Part shown: positions 44,677 through 53,530 of the stretch, piece by piece
Layout: each line of letters begins with the position of its first letter
Position numbering within the stretch: position 1 is the stretch's first letter
Source: DASSSQ01 sp963839285
GTDB taxonomy: Bacteria > Actinomycetota > Thermoleophilia > Gaiellales > Gaiellaceae
Length of the DNA stretch: 64,000 nt
Assembly (NCBI GenBank): GCA_963839285.1
Contig: CAWIUN010000001.1
Span: 62,001 to 126,000, forward strand
Direction of reading: 5' to 3'
Made by a program: the position numbers and the translations under genes
The notes under the pieces: generated by a model
Database searches by the model: none
Told to the model about the DNA's origin: nothing
Seen by the model: only the letters and a program-made list of their open reading frames with translations

Positions 44677-46074
44677 TCCTCGCGGGCGGCACGGTCGTCC
44701 GCTCGCTCGACCCCGTCCGGCTCGAGGAGGCGGACCTCTGCGTCGAGGCGGGGCGCGTCGCTCCTTGTGACGAAATGTCACAAGGAGGCTCCGGGCCCGC
44801 TCGTGCCGCCTTGCGCGGGGCATCCGACGGCGGCGGCACACCAAGTGACAGTTCGTCACAAGCTGGGCGCGGCGCGGCCGTCGGGGATGCACGGGGGCGC
44901 GAGCGGCGGGACTGCTCCGGCTGCCTCGTCGTCCCGGGCAACGTCTGCGCGCACACGCACCTCTACTCGGCGCTCGCCCGCGGCATGCCCTACGCGCTCG
45001 CGCCGCCCGAGAGCTTCCTCCAGATCCTGCAGCGGGTCTGGTGGCGGCTCGACCGGGCGCTCGACGAGGACGCGATCCGCGCCTCCGCGCTCGTCGGCGG
45101 GATCGAGGCGCTGCTCGCCGGGACGACGACGCTCGTCGACCACCACGCCTCGCCGAACGCGATCGACGGCTCGCTCGACGTGGTCGAGGAGGCGCTCTGC
45201 CGGCTCGGCGCCCGCTCGGTGCTCTGCTACGAGACCTCCGACCGCGACGGCGCCTCGCGGGCGCGGGCCGGGCTCGCCGAGAACGGCCGCTTCCTGCGCC
45301 GGGTCGCCGGGGAGCGGCCGGCGCTGACGCGCGCGCTCGTCGGCGCCCACGCCTCCTTCACGCTCTCCGACGAGACGCTCGCCGCCTGCGCCGAGCTCGG
45401 GCCGCTGCACGTGCACGCGGCCGAGGACGGGGTCGACGCCGGCGCGGTCGAGCGGCTCGCCGAGGCGGGCGCGCTCGGCCCCGGGACGCTGCTCGCCCAC
45501 GGCGTCCACCTCGGCGCGCGCGAGCTCGAGCTCGTCCGCGCGACCGGCGCCGCCGTCGCCCACAACGCGCGCTCGAACATGAACAATGCCGTCGGCCGCG
45601 CGCCGCGTCGGCGAGCTGCCGCGGCTCGCGCTCGGCACCGACGGGATCGGCGCCGACATGTTCGAGGAGTCGCACGCCGCCTACTTCCGCCTGCGGGAGG
45701 AGGGCCTCGGCGCCGGCGCGGACTGGCCGCTCGCGCGCCTGCGCGAGGGCGGCCGCCTGGCCGCGCAGCTCTTCGGCGAGCCGCTGCTCGGCACGCTCGA
45801 GCCCGGCGCGCCCGCCGACCTCGTCGTCCTCGACTACACGGCGCCCGCGCCGCTCGACGAGCGCAGCTTCGCCGGCCACTGGCTCTTCGGCCTCGGCTCC
45901 CGGCACGTCCGCGACGTGATGGTCGCCGGCGAGTGGGTCGTCCGCGACCGCCGCCTGACCCGCGTCGACCAGGAGGAGCTGCTCGTCGCCGCCCGCGCCG
46001 AGGCCGCCCGCCTCTGGGAGCGGCTCGACGCCGTCCCCGCCCACGACTTCGCGCCGGAAGGAGCCCGCCGATGA
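44673..46074 (+). CDS. ssnA: SsnA-type amidohydrolase/aminohydrolase (one frameshift, one repeat-borne insertion)
   Basis: ATG overlaps the previous stop (ATGA). Metal-binding HxH in CAHTHLYSALARGMPYA, WWRLDRALDED, LVDHHASPNAIDGSLD, HVHAAEDG, AHNARSNMNNAVG and LALGTDGIGADMFEE are the signatures of SsnA, an aminohydrolase of purine/selenium clusters. Between VEAGRVA and CSGCLVVPG there are about 34 more residues than in E. coli SsnA (from memory); this segment is bounded by two GTGAC-N5-GTCAC palindromes and encodes PCDEMSQGG...TPSDSSSQAG. At about 45603 the frame shifts +1. The rest, RVGELPRLALGTDG onward, ends at 46074. Intact length ~466 aa. Confidence 0.87.
44761..44862. repeat. Pair of palindromes bracketing an in-frame insertion in ssnA (REPIN-like)
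   Basis: Left copy GTGAC-gaaat-GTCAC (44767-44781) sits in an 11-bp-arm dyad CTCCTTGTGAC...GTCACAAGGAG (44761-44787). Right copy GTGAC-agttc-GTCAC (44845-44859) has flanks CCAA...AAGC. The unit of ~102 bases equals the ~34 extra codons in the protein. The two centres are inverted relative to each other (gaaat is the complement of atttc), as expected for a REPIN-style pair. Both copies are read in the same frame: PCDEMSQG and PSDSSSQA. Confidence 0.75.
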
Positions 46075-47096
46075 CCCGCGTCGCCCTCTACCTGCAGGAC
46101 AAGCACCCGATCCGCGACGGGATGGAGTACGCGCGGCTCGCGGAGGCGAGCGGCTTCGAGGCGGTCTGGCAGGCGGAGAGCCGGCTCGTGCGCGAGGCGA
46201 CCGTGCCGATGGCCGCCTTCGCCGCCGTCACCGACCGGATCGCGGTCGGCTCGGGCGTCGTCAACAACTGGACGCGCAACGTCGGCCTGCTCGCGGCGAC
46301 CTTCTCGACCCTCGACGACCTCGCGCCGGGACGGATCCGGCTCGGGATCGGCGCCTGGTGGGAGCCGCTCGCGTCCAAGGTCGGCGTCGACCGGCGCCGG
46401 CCGCTGCAGGCGATGCGCGAGACCGTCGAGGCGGTGCGCCGGCTGCTCGCGCTGGAGCGCGTCACCTACCACGGCGAGTTCGTCCACCTCGACGACGTCG
46501 AGATCGACATCGTCCACGGCGACCGCTCGCCGAAGCACGTCCCGATCTACATCGGCGCGACCGCGATGAAGATGATGGAGCTCGCGGGCGAGCTCGGCGA
46601 CGGCGTCCTGCTCAACTACCTCGTCGGCCCGGCGTACGACGTCGAGGCGATGGAGCACCTCGCCGCGGGCGCCGAGCGCGCCGGCCGCGCCCTCGACGAG
46701 ATCGACCGGCCGCAGCTCGTCGTCTGCTCGCTCGATCCCGACCGCTCGCTCGCGCTCGACCGGGCGCGCGAGCTCGTGACCCAGTACCTCGGGCAGCAGC
46801 CGCACATCATGAAGGCGAGCGGCGTCGCGCCCGAGCTGCTCGAGGAGATCGGCGCCGTCCTCACCTGGCCGGCGACGCACGAGCAGATCGAGCGGGCGAT
46901 GGCGCTCGTCCCCGACGAGGTCGTGCAGCTGATCACCGCCTCCGGCACCGAGGACGAGTGCCGCGCGAAGGTGCAGGAGTACGTCGACGCCGGCTGCACC
47001 TGCCCGGTCCTCTACCCGCTCGGCGACGACGTGCCCGCGATGATCGAGGCGTTCGCCCCGGTCGCCGAGCCCATCCTCACGAAAGGACGATCCTGA
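46071..47096 (+). CDS. LLM-class flavin/F420-dependent oxidoreductase (purine operon gene 6)
   Basis: 341 aa; ATG overlaps the ssnA stop. A bacterial-luciferase-like TIM barrel: ALYLQDKHPIRDGMEYARLAEASGFEAVWQAESRL, AVGSGVVNNWTRNVGLLAATFSTLDDLAPGRIRLGIGAWWEPLA, HVPIYIGATAMKMMELAGELGDGVLLNYL. The pattern is close to F420-dependent methylene-tetrahydromethanopterin-reductase-like enzymes common in actinobacteria. It is not part of the enterobacterial ygeW cluster; its place between ssnA and ygeW suggests a redox step or ring reduction in this version of the pathway (inference). TGATG links it to ygeW. Confidence 0.87.
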   Translation: MTRVALYLQDKHPIRDGMEYARLAEASGFEAVWQAESRLVREATVPMAAFAAVTDRIAVGSGVVNNWTRNVGLLAATFSTLDDLAPGRIRLGIGAWWEPLASKVGVDRRRPLQAMRETVEAVRRLLALERVTYHGEFVHLDDVEIDIVHGDRSPKHVPIYIGATAMKMMELAGELGDGVLLNYLVGPAYDVEAMEHLAAGAERAGRALDEIDRPQLVVCSLDPDRSLALDRARELVTQYLGQQPHIMKASGVAPELLEEIGAVLTWPATHEQIERAMALVPDEVVQLITASGTEDECRAKVQEYVDAGCTCPVLYPLGDDVPAMIEAFAPVAEPILTKGRS

Positions 47097-48109
47097 TGGC
47101 ACAGGTCCTGGTCGACCGCTCCTCCCTGCTCGGGCGCGACTACATCGAGACGCTCGACTGGTCGGTCGAGGAGATCGAGACGGCGCTCGCGGTCGCGGGC
47201 GAGCTGAAGGCGGACTTCAAGGCGGGGCGGCCGCATCGCCTCCTGCCCGACAAGACGCTGTTCATGCTCTTCCTCGACCGCTCGACCCGGACGCGGAACG
47301 CGTTCGAGTCGGGCGCGACCCAGCTCGGCGCCCACGCGATCTACCTCGACGGCGACAAGACCCAGGTCGCGCACGGCGAGAGCCCGAAGGACATGGGGAT
47401 CATCCTCTCCCGCTACGGGCACGGCCTCGCGATCCGGCACGACCTGGCGCCCTACGAGGGCAACGCCTGGATGCGCGAGATCGCCCGCTGGGCCGAGATC
47501 CCGCTGATCAACCTCCAGTGCGACGTCGACCACCCGACCCAGACGCTCGCCGACCTGATGACGCTGCGCGAGCAGCGCGGCGAGAACCTGCGCGGGCTCA
47601 AGGTCGCCGTCTCCTGGGCCTACGCGCCCTCCTACGCGAAGCCGCTCTCGGTGCCGCAGGGCCTGCTGACGCTGCTGCCGCGCTTCGGCATGGACGTCGT
47701 CCTCGCCCACCCGCCCGGCTTCGAGCTGATGCCGGAGGTGCTCGTCAAGGCCGAGCAGGCCGCGAAGGCCGCCGGCGCGACGATCTCGTACGTCGACGAC
47801 ATGGACGAGGCCTTCGAGGACGCGGACGTCGTCTACCCGAAGTCCTGGGGCAGGCTCGACGCGTTCGCGAACGAGGCCGCGGCGCTCGCCGACTCGAAGG
47901 CCTACGAGGGCTGGATCTGCGACGAGCGGCGAATGGAGCTGACGGCGCCGGACTCGCTCTACATGCACTGCCTGCCGGCAGACCGCGGCACCGAGGTCAC
48001 CGACGGCGTCATCGACGGGCCGCACTCGGTCGTCTGGGACGAGGCCGAGAACCGCATGCACACCGGCAAGGCGCTGATGGCGCTGACGATGGGCGGCTAC
48101 GGGTCATGA
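47096..48109 (+). CDS. ygeW: Knotted carbamoyltransferase YgeW
   Basis: 337 aa; ATG at 47096 overlaps the previous TGA by one base. Carbamoyl-phosphate motif FLDRSTRTRNAFESGA; GDKTQVAHGESPKDM; NLQCDVDHPTQTLADLMTLRE; then the YgeW-specific stretch VSWAYAPSYAKPLSVPQGLLTLLPRFGMDVVLAHPPGFELMPE, VVYPKSWG and MHCLPAD. These match E. coli YgeW more closely than ornithine or aspartate carbamoyltransferases. YgeW-type enzymes act on ureido compounds arising from purine breakdown (2,3-diureidopropionate pathway) and yield carbamoyl phosphate. Its neighbour carbamate kinase (ATGA overlap) would turn that into ATP. Confidence 0.92.
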   Translation: MAQVLVDRSSLLGRDYIETLDWSVEEIETALAVAGELKADFKAGRPHRLLPDKTLFMLFLDRSTRTRNAFESGATQLGAHAIYLDGDKTQVAHGESPKDMGIILSRYGHGLAIRHDLAPYEGNAWMREIARWAEIPLINLQCDVDHPTQTLADLMTLREQRGENLRGLKVAVSWAYAPSYAKPLSVPQGLLTLLPRFGMDVVLAHPPGFELMPEVLVKAEQAAKAAGATISYVDDMDEAFEDADVVYPKSWGRLDAFANEAAALADSKAYEGWICDERRMELTAPDSLYMHCLPADRGTEVTDGVIDGPHSVVWDEAENRMHTGKALMALTMGGYGS

Positions 48110-49053
48110 GCCGGCGCCGGGCCGTCGTCGCGATCGGCGGCAACTCGCTGATCAAGGACAAGGAGCACCAGTCCGTCCGCGACCAGTACGTCGCCGCCGG
48201 CGAGACCTGCTGGCACATCGCGGCGATGATCGAGGACGGCTGGGACGTCGCGATCGGCCACGGCAACGGCCCGCAGGTCGGCTTCATCCTCCGGCGCTCG
48301 GAGCTGGCGGCGCACGAGCTGCACGAGGTGCCGCTCGACGTCTGCGGCGCCGACAGCCAGGGCGCGATCGGCTACGCGCTGGCGCAGAACCTCGAGAACG
48401 ACTTCCGGCGGCTCGGGATCGACCGGCACGCGGTCGCGGTGGTCACGCAGGTCGAGGTGGCCGCCGACGACCCGGCCTTCGAGAGCCCCTCGAAGCCGAT
48501 CGGCTCCTTCATGGACGAGGAGACGGCGCGGCTGCGGCGCGAGCGGGACGGCTGGGCGGTCCGCGAGGACGCGGGCCGCGGCTGGCGGCGGGTCGTCGCC
48601 TCGCCCGCGCCGCTGCGGATCGTCGAGGAGGACGCCGTCCGGGCGCTCGTCGACGGCGGCTTCGTCGTCGTCTCGACCGGCGGCGGCGGCATCCCGGTCG
48701 TCGCCCGCCCGGACGGGGACCTCGAGGGGGTCGCGGCGGTGATCGACAAGGACCTCGCCTGCTCGCTGCTCGCGACCGTGATCGGCGCCGAGCTCTTCCT
48801 GGTCACGACCGCGGTCGAGCGGGTCGCGCTCGACTTCGGCCGGCCGGCCGAGCGCTGGGTGTCGGAGCTGAGCCTCGCCGAGGCGAAGGAGCGGCTCGCC
48901 GAGGGCACGCACTTCGCGGAGGGGAGCATGGCGCCGAAGATCCGCGCGGTGGTCGGCTTCCTCGAGCGCGGCGGCGGCACGGCGCTCGTCACCGACCCGG
49001 CCAACGTCGAGCGCGCCCTCGCGGGCGAGACGGGGACGCGGATCGTCGGCTGA
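48106..49053 (+). CDS. arcC: Carbamate kinase
   Basis: 315 aa; ATG overlaps the ygeW stop. Amino-acid-kinase fold with VVAIGGNSLIKDKEHQS, DVAIGHGNGPQVGFILRRSELAA, PLDVCGADSQGAIGYALAQ, VVSTGGGGIPVVARPDGDLEGVAAVIDKDLACSLLA, and GSMAPKIRAVVGFLERGG near the C-terminus. It transfers phosphate from carbamoyl phosphate to ADP, making ATP, CO2 and NH3. It is the last gene of the eight-gene operon, the energy-yielding step. Confidence 0.95.
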   Translation: MSRRRAVVAIGGNSLIKDKEHQSVRDQYVAAGETCWHIAAMIEDGWDVAIGHGNGPQVGFILRRSELAAHELHEVPLDVCGADSQGAIGYALAQNLENDFRRLGIDRHAVAVVTQVEVAADDPAFESPSKPIGSFMDEETARLRRERDGWAVREDAGRGWRRVVASPAPLRIVEEDAVRALVDGGFVVVSTGGGGIPVVARPDGDLEGVAAVIDKDLACSLLATVIGAELFLVTTAVERVALDFGRPAERWVSELSLAEAKERLAEGTHFAEGSMAPKIRAVVGFLERGGGTALVTDPANVERALAGETGTRIVG

Positions 49054-49058
49054 GCTCG

Positions 49059-49604
49059 AGCCCGGCTCGGCCGCCGCTGCGTTGGCGGGCCTTCCATCGC
49101 GTGACCGGCCTCTTCGTCGCCGCCGGGTTCGTGCACGGGGCGCTGGACGGGACGCCCTTTCACCACGCGCCGGTCCTCCGCTGGAGCTACCTCGCAGTCG
49201 GAGCGGTCGGGCTCGGCTTCTACGTCTACCGCGAGGTGCTCGCGCGCTTCTTTCTCTCCCTGCACGACTACGAGGTCGACGCGGTCCGCGAGATCGACGC
49301 CGGCCTGGTCGAGGTGGCCTTGCGGCCGCGCGGCCGTCGTGTCGACTTCGTGCCCGGTCAGTTCGCCATGGTCTACCTCGAGGCGAAGGACGGCTGGCAT
49401 CGCCATCCGTTCACGATCGCGAGCGCTCCGCACGAGGAGGTCCTTCGCGTGACGGTCAAGGCGCTCGGGGACTACACGTCGCGCCTGCTGACGCTGATCG
49501 AGCCGGGCATGCCGGCGGTGATCGGCGGTCCGCACGGGCGCTTCAGCCACTGGAAGGGGACCGATCGGCAGGTCTGGATCGCGCCCGCGCTCGGCCGCCG
49601 TTAG
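49059..49604 (+). pseudogene. Fragment of a ferric-reductase-like/FAD-ferredoxin reductase membrane protein
   Basis: About 180 codons are open between the arcC stop and 49604, without a good start. WRAFHRVTGLFVAAGFVHGAL and RWSYLAVGAVGLGFYVYREVL look like the last helices of a ferric-reductase-type membrane domain; VDFVPGQFAMVYLEAKDGWHRHPFTIASAPHEEVLRVTVKALGDYTSRL is the FAD-binding barrel with the HPFTIAS motif. It stops at WIAPALGRR, just where the NAD-binding domain should begin (usually WIAGGVGITP), and the membrane domain lacks its first helices. Both ends are therefore truncated. Its stop overlaps the convergent ABC ATPase stop. Confidence 0.7.
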
Positions 49605-51124
49605 ACCGGCGCCGGCTCGCCGCCGTTCTCGCCGGCCATCAGCAGGCCGATCTCGGCGACGTCGGCGGCCGGCGGCACCTCGGTCAGCTCGCCCTCGTAC
49701 ATGACCGCGATCCGGTCGTTCAGGCTCAGGATCTCGTCGAGGTCCTCGCTGATCAGCAGCACGGCGACCCCGCGCTCGGCGGCCTCGACGAGGTAGCCGT
49801 GCACGGTCTGGATCGCGGCGACGTCGAGGCCGCGGGTGGGGGAGGCGGCGACGAGCACCTTCGGCTCGCCGGAGAACTCGCGGGCGAGCACGACCTTCTG
49901 CAGGTTGCCGCCGGAGAGCTTGCCCGCCTCCGTCTCGGGGCCGGGCGCGCGCACGTCGTAGCGGCGGATCAGCTCGAGCGCGAGCTCGCGCATCCGCCGC
50001 AGGCGCAGGAGCGGCCCGGCGGAGGAGCGGCGGTACGACTTCAGCGCCACGTTGATCGCGATCGAGAGGCCGGGCGCGACGCCGGTGCCGAGCCGGTCCT
50101 CGGGGACGTAGGCGACCCCGGCGCGGATCGCCTCGCGCGGGTCGCCGCCGTGCAGGCGCCTGCCGGCGACGGCGACCGTCCCGGCCGTCGGCGGCCGCAG
50201 GCCCGCGATCGTCTCCGCGAGCTCGCGCTGCCCGTTGCCGGCGACCCCGGCGACCGCGACGATCTCGCCGGGGCAGAGGCGCAGCGAGACGCCGCGCACG
50301 GCGGGCAGGCCACGGTCGCCCTGGGCCCAGACCCCGTCGAGCTCGAGCGCGGGCGCCGCCTCCGCGTGCTCCCGGCCCGGCCGCCGCACGGCCTCGACCT
50401 CGTGCCCGACCATCAGCGTCGCGAGCGAGCGCGGCGTCGATTCGGCCGTCCGGACGGTCGCGACCGCCTTGCCGGCCCGCAGCACGGTGACGCGGTCGGA
50501 GATCGCGGTCACCTCGTGCAGCTTGTGCGAGATGAAGATCACCGTCCGGCCCTCGCCGGCGATCTGCCGCAGCGTCCCGAAGAGCGTCTGCGCCTCCTGC
50601 GGCGTCAGCACCGCGGTCGGCTCGTCGAGGATCAGGACGCGCGCCTCCTGGTAGAGCGCCTTCAGGATCTCGACCCGCTGCTGCTCGCCGACCGAGAGCT
50701 GCCAGATCCGGGCGCGCGGGTCGACGGGGAGCAGGTAGCGCTCGCCCAGCTCGAGCACGTGCCGCTCGGCCGCGCGCGGGTCGATCAGGAAGCGCCGGCC
50801 GGCGCCGCGGCGGTCGCCGAGGATCACGTTCTCGGCGACGGTGAACGGCGCGACGAGCCGGAAGTGCTGGTGCACCATGCAGACGCCCGCCTCGAGCGCC
50901 TCCCGCGGCGAGGAGAACGAGACGCGGCGCCCGTCGAGCTCGATCTCGCCCTCGTCGGGGCGGTAGAGCCCGGTCAGGACGTGCGAGAGCGTCGTCTTGC
51001 CGGCCCCGTTCTCGCCCAGCAGCGCGTGGATCTCCCCGGAGGCCGCCTCGAAGTCGACGTGGTCGTTGGCGACGACGCCGGGGAACCGCTTGGTGATCCC
51101 GTGGAGGGCGACCGCGGTTCGCAT
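49601..51124 (-). CDS. BMP-type (purine nucleoside/simple sugar) ABC transporter ATPase, double domain
   Basis: 507 aa. Two ABC domains: first with Walker A GENGAGKTT (about 38-46), MVHQHFRLVAPFTVAENVILG (a feature of YufO/NupO-type nucleoside importers), signature LSVGEQQRVEILKALY, Walker B LILDEPTAVL. The second has the usual degenerate P-loop AGVAGNGQREL and LSGGNLQKVVLAREF. The family energises uptake of nucleosides or sugars with a BMP lipoprotein and two permeases, none of which is in this window. Its position next to the purine operon fits a purine nucleoside substrate, but the genes are convergent. Confidence 0.9.
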   Translation of the reverse strand: MRTAVALHGITKRFPGVVANDHVDFEAASGEIHALLGENGAGKTTLSHVLTGLYRPDEGEIELDGRRVSFSSPREALEAGVCMVHQHFRLVAPFTVAENVILGDRRGAGRRFLIDPRAAERHVLELGERYLLPVDPRARIWQLSVGEQQRVEILKALYQEARVLILDEPTAVLTPQEAQTLFGTLRQIAGEGRTVIFISHKLHEVTAISDRVTVLRAGKAVATVRTAESTPRSLATLMVGHEVEAVRRPGREHAEAAPALELDGVWAQGDRGLPAVRGVSLRLCPGEIVAVAGVAGNGQRELAETIAGLRPPTAGTVAVAGRRLHGGDPREAIRAGVAYVPEDRLGTGVAPGLSIAINVALKSYRRSSAGPLLRLRRMRELALELIRRYDVRAPGPETEAGKLSGGNLQKVVLAREFSGEPKVLVAASPTRGLDVAAIQTVHGYLVEAAERGVAVLLISEDLDEILSLNDRIAVMYEGELTEVPPAADVAEIGLLMAGENGGEPAPV

Positions 51125-51173
51125 CGCGTCGCCGAAACCGTGGCGCGGCGGGCCCCCGCGCGCATCGGTGGAA

Positions 51174-53307
51174 CTACCGAGAGGCCGCCGCGACCGCGGC
51201 CTGCCCGTAGCTGATGCCGCCGTCGTTCGGCGGCACGAGGCGGTGCGAGAGCACGCGGAAGCCGTGCGCCTCGAGCCGGGCGCGCGTCGAGCCGAGCAGG
51301 CGCAGGTTCTGGAACGTCCCGCCCGAGAGGACGACGGTGTCTGCGTCGCCCTCGTCGGCGCACGCGTCGGCGGCCGCGGCGGCGATCGTCTCGTGGAAGG
51401 CGGCCGCGAGCTCCGCGCGGTCGCGGCCCGCCGCGAGCTCGTCGTGGACGAGCGCGACGAGCGCGGCGCCGTCGCCGAAGCGCCAGGCCCAGGGCTCCGC
51501 CTCGACGCCCGCGGCGAGCTGCTCGAGCTCGATCGCGGCCTGGCCCTCGTAGGTGACCTCGTCGCGGACGCCGAGCAGCGCCGCGACCGCGTCGAAGAGG
51601 CGGCCCATCCCCGAGGAGAGCGGCGCGTTCACCTCGAGCGCGACCCGCACCTCGGGCCAGCGCTCCCACGGCACCGGCCGTCCCGCTCGCTCGAGATGCG
51701 CGGCCGCGGTCCGCCAGGGCTGCCGGATCGCCGCCTCGCCGCCGGGGAGCGGCACCGGCTCGAGGTGCGCGACCCGCTCGAACGCGGCCAGGTCGCAGCG
51801 GAGGAGCTCGCCGCCCCAGAGCGTCCCGTCGGTGCCGAAGCCCGTGCCGTCGAAGACGAGCGCGAGCGCCGGCCCGCGCTCGCCGTGCTCGGCGAGGCAG
51901 GCGGCCGCGTGCGCGTGGTGGTGCTGGACGCCGACGAGCTCCGCGTCCTGGTCGAGCGCCCACTTGGTCGAGAGGTACTCGGGGTGCAGGTCGTGGGCGA
52001 CCAGCTCCGGCCGGACGCCGAGCATCGCCAGGTAGAGCTCGAGGTCGGTGCGGAAGGCGCGGTGGGCGAGCTCGGTGTCGAGGTCGCCGAGGTGGGGCGA
52101 GAGGAACGCCTCGGCGCCGCGGGCGACGCAGAAGGTCGCCTTCAGCTCGGCCCCGGCGGCGACGAGCGGCCGCCGCGCCTCGACCGGCAGCGGCAGCGAC
52201 CCCGGCACGAAGCCGCGGGAGCGCCGCACCGGGAACTCCGCGCGCACGACCGAGTCCTCGCAGCGCCGGTGGATCGGCCGGTCGTGGGCGAGGAACGCGT
52301 CGGCGATCCGGCCCAGCCGCTCGCGCGCCTCGGCGTCGTCGGTCGCGATCGGCTCGTCCGAGCGATTCCCGCTCGTCAGCACGAGCGGCCGGCCCGCGTC
52401 GGCGAGCAGCAGGTGGTGGAGCGGCGTGTACGGCAGCATCACCCCGAGCCAGGGCGAGCCCGGCGCGACCGACGGCGCCACCGGCGCGTCCGGGCGCCGC
52501 TCGGCGAGCACGACCGGCCGCTCGCGCGAGGCGAGCAGGCGCTCCTCCTCCGGCGAGAGCAGGACGAGCTCGCCCGGGCGTGGTCGTCATGACCGCGAAC
52601 GGCTTGTCCTCGCGCAGCTTCCGCGCGCGCAGCCGCGCGACGGCCTCCTCGTTCGCGGCGTCGCAGGCGAGGTGGTAGCCGCCGAGCCCCTTGACGGCGA
52701 CGATCCTGCCCGCGAGCAGCAGCTCGACCGCCCGCTCGAGCGGCAGCGAGAGCCGCGGCCCGCAGACGGGGCAGGCGATCGGCTCGGCGTGGAAGCGCCG
52801 GTCGAGCGGGTCCTCGTACTCGCGCCGGCAGTCCTCGCAGAGCGGGAAGCCGGCCATCGTCGTCAGCGGCCGGTCGTAGGGGACGCCGACGACGATCGTG
52901 AAGCGCGGCCCGCACTGGGTGCAGTTGACGAACGGGTAGCGGTGGCGCCGGTCGGCCGGGTCGAAGAGCTCGCGCAGGCAGTCGTCGCAGGTGGCGACGT
53001 CGGCCGGAATCGGCGCGCTCCGGCCCGTCGTCGGCACGCTCGTCTCGATCGTGAAGCCGTCCCCGCCGCGGGTCGCGACCGGCTCCGCCGCGACCGCGTC
53101 GACGCGCGCGAGCGGCGGCGCCTCGTCGCGCAGCGCGGCCGCGAAGGCGTCGAGCGCGGCAGCGTCGCCCTCCGCCTCCGCGAGCACGCCCGTGCCGTCG
53201 TTGAGCACGAAGCCGGCGAGGGCGTGCCGGCGGGCGAGCCCGTAGACGAAGGGCCGGAAGCCGACGCCCTGCACGACACCGGTCACACGGAAGCGCCGCC
53301 GTTCCAC
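51174..53307 (-). CDS. hypF: Carbamoyltransferase HypF (one frameshift)
   Basis: GTG start at 53307. Domains in order: acylphosphatase (TGVVQGVGFRPFVYGLARRHALAGFVLNDGTGV), two zinc fingers (CDDCLRELFDP, CTQCGPRFTI, CEDCRREYEDP, CPVCGPRLS), YrdC-like (AGRIVAVKGLGGYHLACDAANEEAVARLR...KPFAV), then after a +1 shift near 52577 the Kae1-like domain (MLPYTPLHHLLL, GFVPGSLPLP, VQHHHAHAAACLAEHG, LVFDGTGFGTDGTLWGGE, VVLSGGTFQNLRLL, NDGGISYGQAAVA). About 711 aa. It makes the carbamoyl group for the CN ligands of [NiFe] hydrogenases from carbamoyl phosphate. No other hyp or hydrogenase gene is in the window. Confidence 0.93.
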
Positions 53308-53530
53308 GCGTCCATTGTCGCTGAGCAGGTCGGGACCGGGGTCTCGCTCGCCCACGGGGGGCCCTGGAGCCGACCCGGGACCGTGCTCGAGCGCAACGGC
53401 CTCGGGGTCGGCGGGCTGACCGCCGACTTCGCGGTCGAGCGGGCCGGAGGCGGGACGACCCGGGGCCGCCGACTCCACTACCACTCCCGGGAGAGGACGC
53501 GGCACGCGATGCCGCGACGCCCCGTCTCGT

